A stretch of 27,433 nucleotides of DNA from Bacteroidales bacterium UBA6229 (GTDB lineage: Bacteria; Bacteroidota; Bacteroidia; Bacteroidales; F082), in contig DJWN01000097.1 of assembly GCA_002440975.1 (NCBI GenBank), positions 1,383-28,815 on the forward strand. The letters run 5' to 3'. Each line of letters opens with the position of its first letter. Position 1 is the stretch's first letter. This document shows positions 15,639 through 22,283 of this stretch, one piece after another. Under the pieces are notes generated by a model. It had not been told where the DNA came from. It worked only from the letters and a program-made list of their open reading frames with translations, and ran no database searches. The position numbers and the translations under genes were made by a program.

Positions 15639-15646
15639 CAAAAATA
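15639..15646 (-). promoter_or_regulatory. -7 promoter motif TATTTTTG for the M6 protease, with -33 TTG
   Basis: The minus strand reads TATTTTTG, an exact TAnnTTTG match. A TTG lies 22 bases upstream (15669-15671), within the 17-23 spacing of Bacteroidota promoters. It would give a leader of about 34 bases to the ATG at 15599 but only about 10 to the ATG at 15623. Confidence 0.5.
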
Positions 15647-15747
15647 AGCTTTTTCAATGATATCATTCCAATACAAATAAGATAAAGAAAATGAATGACT
15701 TACATTACCAGTAACATATTTGCCAATCGTAAACTGAAAAAATCAAT

Positions 15748-15755
15748 TACTTTTG
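15748..15755 (+). promoter_or_regulatory. -7 promoter motif TACTTTTG for hypCD
   Basis: TACTTTTG matches TAnnTTTG and ends 23 bases before the hypC ATG at 15779. It supports the short hypC start over the frame beginning at 15695. A TTTG at 15719-15722 is about 25 bases upstream, slightly longer than usual. Confidence 0.45.
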
Positions 15756-15778
15756 AGCCTCAGAAAAGAAAAGCAAAT

Positions 15779-16048
15779 ATGTGTTTAAGTATTCCTGCCC
15801 GTATTGAATCCATCGAAGGCGAAATGGCAAGCTGTTCAGTAGGAGAAGCAAGATATAATGCCAGCCTTGCAATGCTTGATATTGCTGAACTTGCTGTTGG
15901 TGACTATGTGTTGCTGCATACCGGTTTTGCACTTCAGAAAATCAGTGAGGAAGAAGCCCTGGAAACCCTCAAACTTTTTGACGAGTTTGAGGCTTTTAAC
16001 GAACAGCTTGACAAAGAAGAACAGCAAACAGGCAAACGCATCGTTTAG
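15779..16048 (+). CDS. hypC: [NiFe] hydrogenase maturation chaperone HypC
   Basis: An 89-residue HypC/HupF family chaperone. With HypD it forms the scaffold on which the Fe(CN)2CO group of [NiFe] hydrogenase is built, then delivers it to the large-subunit precursor. The start MCLSIPARI is the family signature: Cys2 is essential for iron binding and HypD interaction once Met1 is removed, which fixes the start at 15779 although the frame is open from 15695. GDYVLLHTGFALQKISEEEALETL is the conserved HypC core with the usual (H)xGFA motif. The Glu/Gln-rich tail is common in HypC. Two bases separate it from hypD, so they are cotranscribed and probably translationally coupled. Confidence 0.96.
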   Translation: MCLSIPARIESIEGEMASCSVGEARYNASLAMLDIAELAVGDYVLLHTGFALQKISEEEALETLKLFDEFEAFNEQLDKEEQQTGKRIV

Positions 16049-16050
16049 GC

Positions 16051-17133
16051 ATGAAGTATATTGACGAATACAGGAATAAAGAGCATGTTCAACATCTTGT
16101 TGGACAAATCAGGGAAGCCTCTAAGCATAAGATGTGTATCATGGAAGTTTGTGGCGGCCACACTATGGCTATTCAGCGTTTTGGGATTCCCGAACTTTTG
16201 CCTCCCACAATTGAACTGATCAGTGGCCCGGGTTGTCCGGTTTGCGTAACAAGCAGAGCATATATCGATCATGCCATTGCCTTGGCACGTTTGCCTGAAG
16301 TGATTGTAACTACTTTCGGAGATTTAATCCGTGTGCCTGGTTCCAGCTCTAGTCTGGATCAGGAAAAGGCTTCCGGACGCGACATCAGGATTGTTTATTC
16401 AGTGTTGGATGCCCTGGAAATTGCCAAGCATAACCGAAGAAAAAAAGTTATTTTTCTGGGCATAGGTTTTGAGACCACCTCCCCTGCCACTGCTGCCGGA
16501 ATTTTAAAGGCGGAGATGGCAGGCCTATTCAATTTTTCGGTTTTGAGTGCTCATAAAATCATGCCGCCACCCATGGCTGCTTTAATTGATGCTGGCGTTG
16601 AAATTCATGGTTATCTTGGCCCCGGTCATGTGAGTACTATCACGGGCTCAAAGATGTATGAATTTATTGCAGGGCAATATGGTTTGGGTGTTGTAATAAG
16701 TGGTTTTGAGCCAACTGATATTTTGCAATCTATTTTAATGCTGGTTAAGCAATTCGAATCCCGGCATCCAAAGGTCGAAATACAATATAATAGGGTAGTA
16801 AAACCTGAAGGAAATACAAAAGCACTGGCAATGCTCGAAGAGGTTTTTGAATTGCGGGATGATTGGTGGCGCGGGCTCGGCATATTACCTCAAAGTGGCA
16901 TGAAAATCAAAGAGAAATATACTGCGTTTGATGCGGAAAAGCTTTTTGAAATAACGCTAGAGCCAACACGTAGCGACAAAGGTTGCATCTGTGGAAGCAT
17001 CTTAAAAGGTATAGCCAAGCCACCTGACTGTAAGCTTTTCAGAAAAGCTTGTACGCCAGCCGATCCTGTAGGTCCCTGCATGGTGAGCAACGAAGGTGCT
17101 TGCGCTGCCTGGTACAGGTATTCTGACAGCTAA
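16051..17133 (+). CDS. hypD: [NiFe] hydrogenase maturation protein HypD
   Basis: Iron-sulfur protein that, with HypC, holds the iron on which two cyanides (from HypE/HypF) and CO are assembled. The 360-residue length is typical. Conserved features are EVCGGHT (C34, equivalent to E. coli C41), SGPGCPVCVT (C62 and C65, equivalent to C69 and C72) with the thiol-redox cysteines, GFETTSPATA (about 149-158), and GYLGPGHVSTI. The C-terminal cysteine cluster, CICGSILKGI to PPDCKLF, ACTP and GPCMVSNEGACAAW, supplies the [4Fe-4S] ligands. All key residues seen appear intact, so the gene should be functional. hypE, hypF, hypA, hypB and hydrogenase structural genes are not in this window; hypD is followed 4 bases later by the end of a convergent ATPase gene. 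Confidence 0.97.
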   Translation: MKYIDEYRNKEHVQHLVGQIREASKHKMCIMEVCGGHTMAIQRFGIPELLPPTIELISGPGCPVCVTSRAYIDHAIALARLPEVIVTTFGDLIRVPGSSSSLDQEKASGRDIRIVYSVLDALEIAKHNRRKKVIFLGIGFETTSPATAAGILKAEMAGLFNFSVLSAHKIMPPPMAALIDAGVEIHGYLGPGHVSTITGSKMYEFIAGQYGLGVVISGFEPTDILQSILMLVKQFESRHPKVEIQYNRVVKPEGNTKALAMLEEVFELRDDWWRGLGILPQSGMKIKEKYTAFDAEKLFEITLEPTRSDKGCICGSILKGIAKPPDCKLFRKACTPADPVGPCMVSNEGACAAWYRYSDS

Positions 17134-17137
17134 GATT

Positions 17138-18286
17138 TTAAACGCTACTTTTAGGATTTATAAGCCAGAGAATGAAATTTTCTTTGTTAATGATTTCAAA
17201 TGATGCTTCAGGATAGGCATTCAGCCAATGTTTTTGAGTTTTTGATGTTTTGGCACTCCATTTCAACTCGTAGCCATACAGGTTTCCATTGCGTTCCTCG
17301 ACTAAATCCATCTCTTTTTGATCGTAAGTGCGCCAGAAATAATTATTACTGAAAACCTTTTTGTAATGAAGTGATTTTATGCGTTCCATAAACATTATAT
17401 TTTCCCAAAGCATACCGATATCATTTCGGCTTGTTGGCAAATTGAAGTTATTGATTACTGCATTTCGAATTCCGTTGTCGTAAAAATAGTAACGATTCGA
17501 TTTGGTAAGCTCTTTCCTCAAATTCTTCGAAAATCCTCCAAGTTTCTTAATGATAAAAGCTTTTTCGAGTAAGTCTAGATATCGGCTTACGGTCTGCTTG
17601 GCAATACCCAGGGAATTTGATAATTCATTCAAAGAAACTTCGTTACCAATCTGAAAACTTAATAAGCGCAGCAGATCAAGTAATTTGTCAGAATTTCGGA
17701 TGCTGTCAAGTTCAAGAATGTCTTTAAACAGGTAGGCATTTTTTAATTCTTGCAAATAGGAAATTTTATCCTGGTGATTTGGTAGCTGCAGGGTTTCAGG
17801 ATACAGTCCAAACAACAGAAACTCTTCAATTTGCTGATATACATCCATTCTACCCCATTGTTCAGCGAGTTCAATAAGAGCAATAGGGTATAATAAATTT
17901 GTAACTGATCTGCCAGTCAGGGGTTCACCAACTTCTGAAGACAAACGAAAACTAGACGAGCCAGTTGCAATGATAATAGTTTCAGGGAGGTTATCAACAA
18001 GGATTTTTAAACCCCAGCCAACATCTGGAATTCGCTGTGCTTCATCGATGAAGATGACTTCATAATCTGTTAATAAGCCTAAAATCAATGTTTTATTTTG
18101 AGATCCGAGCACTTCGCGTAAACTTGAATCATCTCCGGTTCCTGAAAAGACTTTTGCTTTTTGTTTTTCGAGCAATTTCATTATCAAGGCAGTCTTCCCA
18201 GCTCTTCTGGGGCCGTACAACAGGTTAACTTTCCCTTTTTGCAGAAAATTTTCTTCCTTTTCATAAAATCGGTCAAACCATTTCAT
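17138..18286 (-). CDS. AAA_14 / DUF4143 ATPase with wHTH and nuclease-like C-terminus
   Basis: An AAA+ ATPase of 382 residues from the widespread AAA_14/DUF4143 family, often present in several copies per genome and without an established role. Walker A is GPRRAGKT (25-32), Walker B VIFIDEAQ (77-84), and a sensor-like ATGSSSFRL (107-115) follows. Residues about 217-246 (SLNELSNSLGIAKQTVSRYLDLL) look like a winged helix-turn-helix. The DUF4143 C-terminus has a PD-(D/E)xK-like pattern, YDQKEMDLVE then YGYELKWS (E340, K342), where catalytic use is uncertain. It is convergent with hypD and has two operator-like repeats directly upstream (18308-18368), which suggests self-regulation through the wHTH. 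Such genes are frequent in variable genome regions; base composition seems similar to or slightly more AT-rich than its neighbours. Confidence 0.9.
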   Translation of the reverse strand: MKWFDRFYEKEENFLQKGKVNLLYGPRRAGKTALIMKLLEKQKAKVFSGTGDDSSLREVLGSQNKTLILGLLTDYEVIFIDEAQRIPDVGWGLKILVDNLPETIIIATGSSSFRLSSEVGEPLTGRSVTNLLYPIALIELAEQWGRMDVYQQIEEFLLFGLYPETLQLPNHQDKISYLQELKNAYLFKDILELDSIRNSDKLLDLLRLLSFQIGNEVSLNELSNSLGIAKQTVSRYLDLLEKAFIIKKLGGFSKNLRKELTKSNRYYFYDNGIRNAVINNFNLPTSRNDIGMLWENIMFMERIKSLHYKKVFSNNYFWRTYDQKEMDLVEERNGNLYGYELKWSAKTSKTQKHWLNAYPEASFEIINKENFILWLINPKSSV

Positions 18287-18307
18287 CTTTATGAATTTTG
18301 AACAAAG

Positions 18308-18368
18308 TTAACAAATTCTTCAAAATTTGGCAAGTTAACTTAACAAATTTATCGAAATTTGGCAAGTT
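18308..18368. repeat. Two tandem 29-bp operator-like repeats, 32-bp period
   Basis: Copies at 18308-18336 and 18340-18368 agree at 26 of 29 positions and start 32 bases apart, about three helical turns. Each contains the same dyad, CAAATT-N6-AATTTG (18312-18329 and 18344-18361); the spacer is where the mismatches fall. The pair lies 22-82 bases before the ATPase start codon. A -7 promoter motif on the minus strand overlaps the upstream copy, so protein bound here would block transcription. Confidence 0.75.
18344..18351 (-). promoter_or_regulatory. -7 promoter motif TAAATTTG for the AAA ATPase
   Basis: The minus strand reads TAAATTTG, an exact TAnnTTTG match, inside the dyad of the promoter-distal repeat copy. 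A TTTG at 18375-18378 lies 23 bases upstream and could be the -33 element. The transcript would start between the two repeat copies. Confidence 0.45.
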
Positions 18369-18402
18369 TAGGATCAAAATTCAGAATTGCTCTGGAACAT
18401 CG

Positions 18403-19179
18403 CTAGCCGAACAACCCACGCACCAAACCGCCGTCGTGACTAAAACTTTGCCCGGTTACGAAACCTGATAAGGGAGATAGCAGCCAGCAAGCCAAAACAG
18501 CCAATTCTTCAGCTTTTCCCATTCTCTTGACCGGAATACTCGCTTCAAATTGTTGTCTTGCCATTGTTTCAGTGATTCCGTCAATGGCCGCCTTCTTCGC
18601 AAAAAGGCGTTGCATGGCAGCTGTGTCGTGATATCCGGGAGACAAAATATTAAATGTGAGACCTTCGGCAGCCATTTCCTGCGAAAGGGTCTTCACAAAA
18701 CCTGTTACAGCTGCGCGAAGTGAATTGCTCAGAACCAGGTTTTCAACCGGCTGTTTTACCGAAACGCTTTCAATGAAAACCATTTTGCCATAACACTGTT
18801 TTTGAAAAACCGGCACAAGGTTTTGTGTAAAATCAACTTTCCAGCGCACCAGGCTTCGATAGGCTGCGTCCCAATCGCTCAACGAAGTTTCCATCACTTT
18901 TTTAGCAGGTGGGCCTCCGGCATTTATCACAGCACCATCAATAAAGCGATTTTTACAAAATTCCATTATTTGTTGTGGGGCATTATCCCCATAAACATCA
19001 AGTGCTAAGGTACTTAGTCTTTCACCTTGCTGCAATCGGAACTCGTCCAGCACATCATTGCTTCTGGCAATAGCCAATACATTGGCACCTTCGACAAGAA
19101 GCTGAGTTGCGATGGCCCTGCCAAATCCACTGCCGGCACCTGTTACAATGAAAAAACGATTTTTCAGTTGAAAATCCAT
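18403..19179 (-). CDS. SDR family oxidoreductase, atypical (no YxxxK)
   Basis: Rossmann-fold short-chain dehydrogenase/reductase of 258 residues. The cofactor loop TGAGSGFG (13-20), the NAGG motif (86-89) and DGG near the C-terminus (249-251) are standard, and IARS after the second strand suggests NADP(H) preference, which is only an inference. The catalytic region is unusual: ESVSVKQPVENLVLSNSLRAAVTGF has Ser138/Ser140, but S151 and R155 occupy the places of the canonical Tyr and Lys. I recall other SDRs with a similar SNSxRAA segment, annotated as 3-oxoacyl-ACP-reductase-like, so this is probably a subfamily trait and not decay. Activity, if any, must use another mechanism. It is upstream of, and in the same direction as, the ATPase gene, with repeats in between. 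Confidence 0.88.
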   Translation of the reverse strand: MDFQLKNRFFIVTGAGSGFGRAIATQLLVEGANVLAIARSNDVLDEFRLQQGERLSTLALDVYGDNAPQQIMEFCKNRFIDGAVINAGGPPAKKVMETSLSDWDAAYRSLVRWKVDFTQNLVPVFQKQCYGKMVFIESVSVKQPVENLVLSNSLRAAVTGFVKTLSQEMAAEGLTFNILSPGYHDTAAMQRLFAKKAAIDGITETMARQQFEASIPVKRMGKAEELAVLACWLLSPLSGFVTGQSFSHDGGLVRGLFG

Positions 19180-19255
19180 AACATTTATTTTAGCGGCTAA
19201 TATACAAATCTGAGTGAATATTCAATTGATTTTTCGCAACAGCAGTGTATTTCCG

Positions 19256-19263
19256 TATTTTTG
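19256..19263 (+). promoter_or_regulatory. -7 promoter motif TATTTTTG for the EamA transporter
   Basis: TATTTTTG matches TAnnTTTG exactly and ends 18 bases before the ATG at 19282, in the 102-base gap between the divergent SDR and EamA genes. The nearest upstream TTG (19226-19228) is 27 bases away, longer than usual. Confidence 0.45.
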
Positions 19264-19281
19264 CGCCTTAATTGAAAGACT

Positions 19282-20205
19282 ATGGCAAATTCTGAACGCT
19301 CTGTTATTCTCAAAGGATCGATAGCCATTGCAATATCGGCGGTGCTTTGGGGCATCGACGGAGTTGTGTTAACTCCTCGTCTTTACAATCTGGATGTTGG
19401 CTATGTGGTTTTCATCCTTCATGCCTTTCCCTTTTTATTGATGAATTTGCTTTTGTTCAGGCATTATCGTTTTCTACCGAAAATGCCGGGAAGTGATGTG
19501 CTGATATTTTTTTTAATAAGCTTGTTTGGCGGGGCAATTGGTACGCTTGCAATCGTTAAAGCATTGTTTTTACTAAATTTTAATCATTTATCGGTTGTTG
19601 TTCTTCTTCAAAAGCTGCAACCTGTGTTTGCTATCTTCCTGGCAAAATCAATTTTAGGAGAGAAGTTGAAGCAACGTTTCTTGCTCTGGGCTTCGCTTGC
19701 AATCGTGGCAGGTTATTTTCTTACTTTTGGATGGGGTTTCCCGGATATGAATACGGACATAAACACGATTTATGCGGCCCTGTTGGCCCTGTTAGCAGCC
19801 TTTTCGTTCGGGAGCTCTACGGTTCTATCCAAAAAGATTTTGGGGAATTATAGTTTTATCACTTCCACTTTTTATCGATATGGTTTTACCACCCTGATCA
19901 TGCTGGCTTATATGATTCTTTGGGGTGATTTTGGTCAGTTTGCTCTCACTACCCAGGATAATTGGATATTTATCATTATCATTGGTCTTACAACTGGTTC
20001 AGGTGCGATATTTCTGTATTATTATGGTTTAAGAAAGGTGAAAGCGATATTAGCTACTATCAGCGAGCTGATGTTTCCGCTTTCTGCTGTAATTTTTGAC
20101 TACCTCATCAACGACAGTTTGCTCACCCCAGTTCAATGGCTGGCGGCCATTGCCATGCTGCTAGCTATTTTTAGATTGAATTCAGAACCTGAAAAGATTG
20201 CTTAG
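19282..20205 (+). CDS. EamA/DMT superfamily transporter
   Basis: Inner-membrane transporter of 307 residues with about ten hydrophobic segments in two EamA halves (about 8-145 and 155-300), the drug/metabolite transporter arrangement. The first half starts GSIAIAISAVLWGIDGVV, the typical TM1 with a W-G pair; the SVVVLLQKLQPVFAIFLAKSILGEKL stretch in TM4-TM5 is the conserved 'LxPxxxxllaxxxLgE' motif ending each half, repeated in degenerate form in ISELMFPLSAVIFDYLINDSL. Members export amino acids, nucleotides or drugs, or import metabolites; the substrate here is unknown. It has its own -7 motif and is divergent from the SDR gene. Confidence 0.9.
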   Translation: MANSERSVILKGSIAIAISAVLWGIDGVVLTPRLYNLDVGYVVFILHAFPFLLMNLLLFRHYRFLPKMPGSDVLIFFLISLFGGAIGTLAIVKALFLLNFNHLSVVVLLQKLQPVFAIFLAKSILGEKLKQRFLLWASLAIVAGYFLTFGWGFPDMNTDINTIYAALLALLAAFSFGSSTVLSKKILGNYSFITSTFYRYGFTTLIMLAYMILWGDFGQFALTTQDNWIFIIIIGLTTGSGAIFLYYYGLRKVKAILATISELMFPLSAVIFDYLINDSLLTPVQWLAAIAMLLAIFRLNSEPEKIA

Positions 20206-20242
20206 TCTCAGTCAAATTGTAGATTTCGATCCAGTTATTTCG

Positions 20243-20250
20243 TATCTTAG
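20243..20250 (+). promoter_or_regulatory. -7-like promoter motif TATCTTAG before the DUF2007 gene
   Basis: TATCTTAG has one mismatch to TAnnTTTG and lies 27 bases before the ATG at 20278. A TTG at 20217-20219 is 23 bases upstream, at the limit of normal spacing. Confidence 0.4.
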
Positions 20251-20264
20251 CCTAAAGCTTTAAC

Positions 20265-20272
20265 AAAGGAGG
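20265..20272 (+). promoter_or_regulatory. Complete Shine-Dalgarno sequence AAAGGAGG
   Basis: AAAGGAGG is separated from the ATG at 20278 by five bases (acacc), the ideal arrangement for pairing with the 3' end of 16S rRNA. Almost all other starts in this window have no such sequence, as expected for Bacteroidota, so it fixes this start and is unusual. Confidence 0.75.
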
Positions 20273-20277
20273 ACACC

Positions 20278-20508
20278 ATGTCAGAAGATTTGAAATTGGT
20301 CTATACCGGCTCAATAATTGAAGCAGGTTATCTGGTTGAGTTATTGGAAGAGAATAACTTAACCAGCATTCTAAGGGATTCATTAAGTGAAAGTGTTATT
20401 GCAGGCTGGGCATCGGGCTCGCCCGAAGATTCTGCACGCCTGTATGTGGAAACAGCTTTTGCAGAGCAGGCAAAAAAAATTATTGATGATTACCTTAAAG
20501 CCCGTTAA
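20278..20508 (+). CDS. DUF2007 family small protein
   Basis: A 76-residue protein of the DUF2007 (putative signal-transducing) family, which has a small alpha/beta fold and no established function. The family pattern is visible: LKLVYTGSIIEAGYLVELLEENNLTSILRDS (strand, helix with xEAxxLxxLLEEnxI, strand) and a C-terminal LYVETAFAEQAKKIIDDYL, where the last strand and helix place the residue or domain against a partner. No signal peptide or TM segment. The start is set by a full Shine-Dalgarno sequence. It lies 12 bases before the class IV aminotransferase gene and is probably cotranscribed with it; a connection in function is not known. Confidence 0.85.
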   Translation: MSEDLKLVYTGSIIEAGYLVELLEENNLTSILRDSLSESVIAGWASGSPEDSARLYVETAFAEQAKKIIDDYLKAR

Positions 20509-20520
20509 GGGAGATTTGTA

Positions 20521-21348
20521 ATGGACACTTGCCTGCATAAGTATTTTGTGTACAACGAAGAATTGCGCAGCAGTTGCGATTTCAATGCAGAGAGTACCAA
20601 CCGAACAGGTTTAGTGTATGAAGTAGTGCGTGTGCTAAAGGGTGTGCCACTATTTCTGGAAGACCACATCCAACGGCTGAAAAATTCAGCTGAAGCGGCT
20701 TCTATTACATTGCCTGTTAGTGAAAAATTTTTGGTACAAAGTTTCAAGGCATTGATTTTGAATAATCAAGTCAGTGAAGGCAACATCAAATGCGTTGTTG
20801 GAAACAGAAGTGCCAACAGATTGTATTATGCAGCCTGGTTTCTTTCACATGTTTATCCTGCTGCTGAGTTGTATAAAAGCGGTGTTGTGGTTGGGTTGCT
20901 CAACGAGGAACGTAACAATCCGGAAGCCAAAGTATGGCGTGCTGATTTTCAGCAGCGGATACAACAGCAAAAGCTTGATCAGCAGGTTTTTGAATTGCTT
21001 TTAACACCAAATGAACGGCTTACAGAAGGCACTAAATCAAATGTTTTTCTTATCAAAAAGCAAGGTGTTTTTACTGCTCCATCCTCTCAAGTGCTGGGAG
21101 GCATCACCCGAACAAAGGTGCTGGAGATTGCAAAGAATATCGGCATCGAAATTATTGAGCAAAACCTTGCTATTGCTGACCTAATGGATGCAGAGGCAGT
21201 ATTTTTGACCGGTACTTCACCAAAAATTCTGCCTGTTGCATCTGTTGCCGGCTTTTCTAAAAAATTCGTGGTAGATCATCCTGTTTTACAACAATTTATT
21301 GCAAATTATGATGCCATGATTGAAACTTACGTCAAATCGCATTTATAA
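20521..21348 (+). CDS. PLP-dependent class IV aminotransferase
   Basis: Fold-type IV PLP enzyme of 275 residues, in the family of branched-chain aminotransferase, D-amino-acid aminotransferase and aminodeoxychorismate lyase. Visible features: ESTNRTGLVYEVVRVLKGVPLFLEDHIQRLKNSAE (N-terminal domain with the usual 'xxxyEtxrvxxGxpfxxexHlxRL' pattern), NIKCVV, a candidate PLP lysine K137 in NPEAKVWRADF, E169 in LTEGTKSNVFL (pyridine-nitrogen contact), and VLGGITRTKVLEIA (phosphate-binding loop). The substrate is not readable: the sequence is closest in length to PabC/D-amino-acid types. The internal NPEAKVWRADF differs from the NxKxxNYL form of BCAT, arguing against a simple BCAT. It follows DUF2007 by 12 bases; AAGGGAG ends 7 bases before its ATG and may act as a ribosome site. 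Confidence 0.85.
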   Translation: MDTCLHKYFVYNEELRSSCDFNAESTNRTGLVYEVVRVLKGVPLFLEDHIQRLKNSAEAASITLPVSEKFLVQSFKALILNNQVSEGNIKCVVGNRSANRLYYAAWFLSHVYPAAELYKSGVVVGLLNEERNNPEAKVWRADFQQRIQQQKLDQQVFELLLTPNERLTEGTKSNVFLIKKQGVFTAPSSQVLGGITRTKVLEIAKNIGIEIIEQNLAIADLMDAEAVFLTGTSPKILPVASVAGFSKKFVVDHPVLQQFIANYDAMIETYVKSHL

Positions 21349-21368
21349 TTTATTTCATCCAAATTCAT

Positions 21369-21376
21369 TATCTTTG
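21369..21376 (+). promoter_or_regulatory. -7 promoter motif TATCTTTG for the CAP/SPOR gene
   Basis: TATCTTTG matches TAnnTTTG exactly and ends 17 bases before the ATG at 21394. No -33 TTG is evident at the standard spacing. Confidence 0.45.
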
Positions 21377-21393
21377 ACACACACATCTTTTAT

Positions 21394-22230
21394 ATGAAGT
21401 CGAATCCATTGATTTTATTGTTTGTTTTTGTCGTTTCAGGCTTGTTTGCACAGGATTTTCAGGCAGATCAGGTATGCCTCAGCCAGGCTGAACTCAGGCT
21501 TGCAGAGCTTATCAACACTTTTAGAAAAGATAACAGAAAACCGGTTCTTCCTTTATCTTCAGCATTAAGCTTTGTGGCCAAGACGCACCTAAAAGATTTG
21601 CAGGAAAATCATCCGGACACCAGCATTTGTCTTACGGCCAGTTGGTCTGATAAAGGTAACTGGACGGCATGTTGCTACAATAAATACCTTGTTAATCAGG
21701 AATGTATGTGGAGCAAACCCAAAGAACTTACCTCCTACCCTTTCAGGGGATACGAGCTAAGTTATTTTCAGGAGGAAGTTATTGTGGTTGATAGTGTATT
21801 TAAGTTGTGGCTAAAAAGTGAAGAAACCATAGATATGTTGCTTACAACAGGTTCGCAAAGTGCCAAACGATGGGAAACTATGGGATTAGGGGTAAGCGAC
21901 AACTACATCAGTGTTTGGTTTGGCCAACGTGCAGATGCTGCTGGCAAACCAAAGAACTGTGAAGAGATCAGAGAATCAAAAATCGCGCAGGCGAAACAAA
22001 AAAATGTTGCTGAACGCTATTACCTGATATATGGAAGTTTTTCGCAGGAGTCGGATGCTAAGGAAGCGCTAAAAAGATATCAAAAAAATGGCTTCAAGAA
22101 CGCCATGATTCTCAAAACTGATCAACGCATTCGTATTGCATTGGATGTGTTTGATAAGCTGAAGGATGCTACAGAAGCCAAAGAAAAGCTTGGCAGCACT
22201 TATAAGGATGCCTGGATATTAAAAGAGTGA
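21394..22230 (+). CDS. Exported CAP-like protein with C-terminal SPOR domain
   Basis: Envelope protein of 278 residues. A signal peptide (MKSNPLILLFVFVVSGLFA/Q, cleavage near 19-20) directs it to the periplasm. Residues about 30-180 resemble the CAP/SCP (allergen V5-like) fold: ELRLAELINTFRKDNRKPVLPLSSALSFVAKTHLKDL (first helices), a Cys-rich middle with C79, C93, C94, C104, and WETMGLGVSDNYISVWFGQ (last strands). About 207-278 is a SPOR domain: YYLIYGSFSQESDAKEALKRYQKNGFKNAMIL and KDAWILK, the fold that binds denuded septal peptidoglycan. The product therefore probably localises to division sites or peptidoglycan. Function of the CAP-like half is unknown, and its catalytic His/Glu set is not clear. 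It has its own promoter motif, ahead of the photolyase gene. Confidence 0.85.
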   Translation: MKSNPLILLFVFVVSGLFAQDFQADQVCLSQAELRLAELINTFRKDNRKPVLPLSSALSFVAKTHLKDLQENHPDTSICLTASWSDKGNWTACCYNKYLVNQECMWSKPKELTSYPFRGYELSYFQEEVIVVDSVFKLWLKSEETIDMLLTTGSQSAKRWETMGLGVSDNYISVWFGQRADAAGKPKNCEEIRESKIAQAKQKNVAERYYLIYGSFSQESDAKEALKRYQKNGFKNAMILKTDQRIRIALDVFDKLKDATEAKEKLGSTYKDAWILKE

Positions 22231-22283
22231 TCAACTTTTAACTTTCTGAATATCCTAATATTACCGGCTTTATTTCATATTAT

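Noticed and set aside
15695..15778. 28-residue N-terminal extension of HypC
   Set aside because: HypC needs its Cys directly after Met1, and a -7 promoter motif lies inside the extension.
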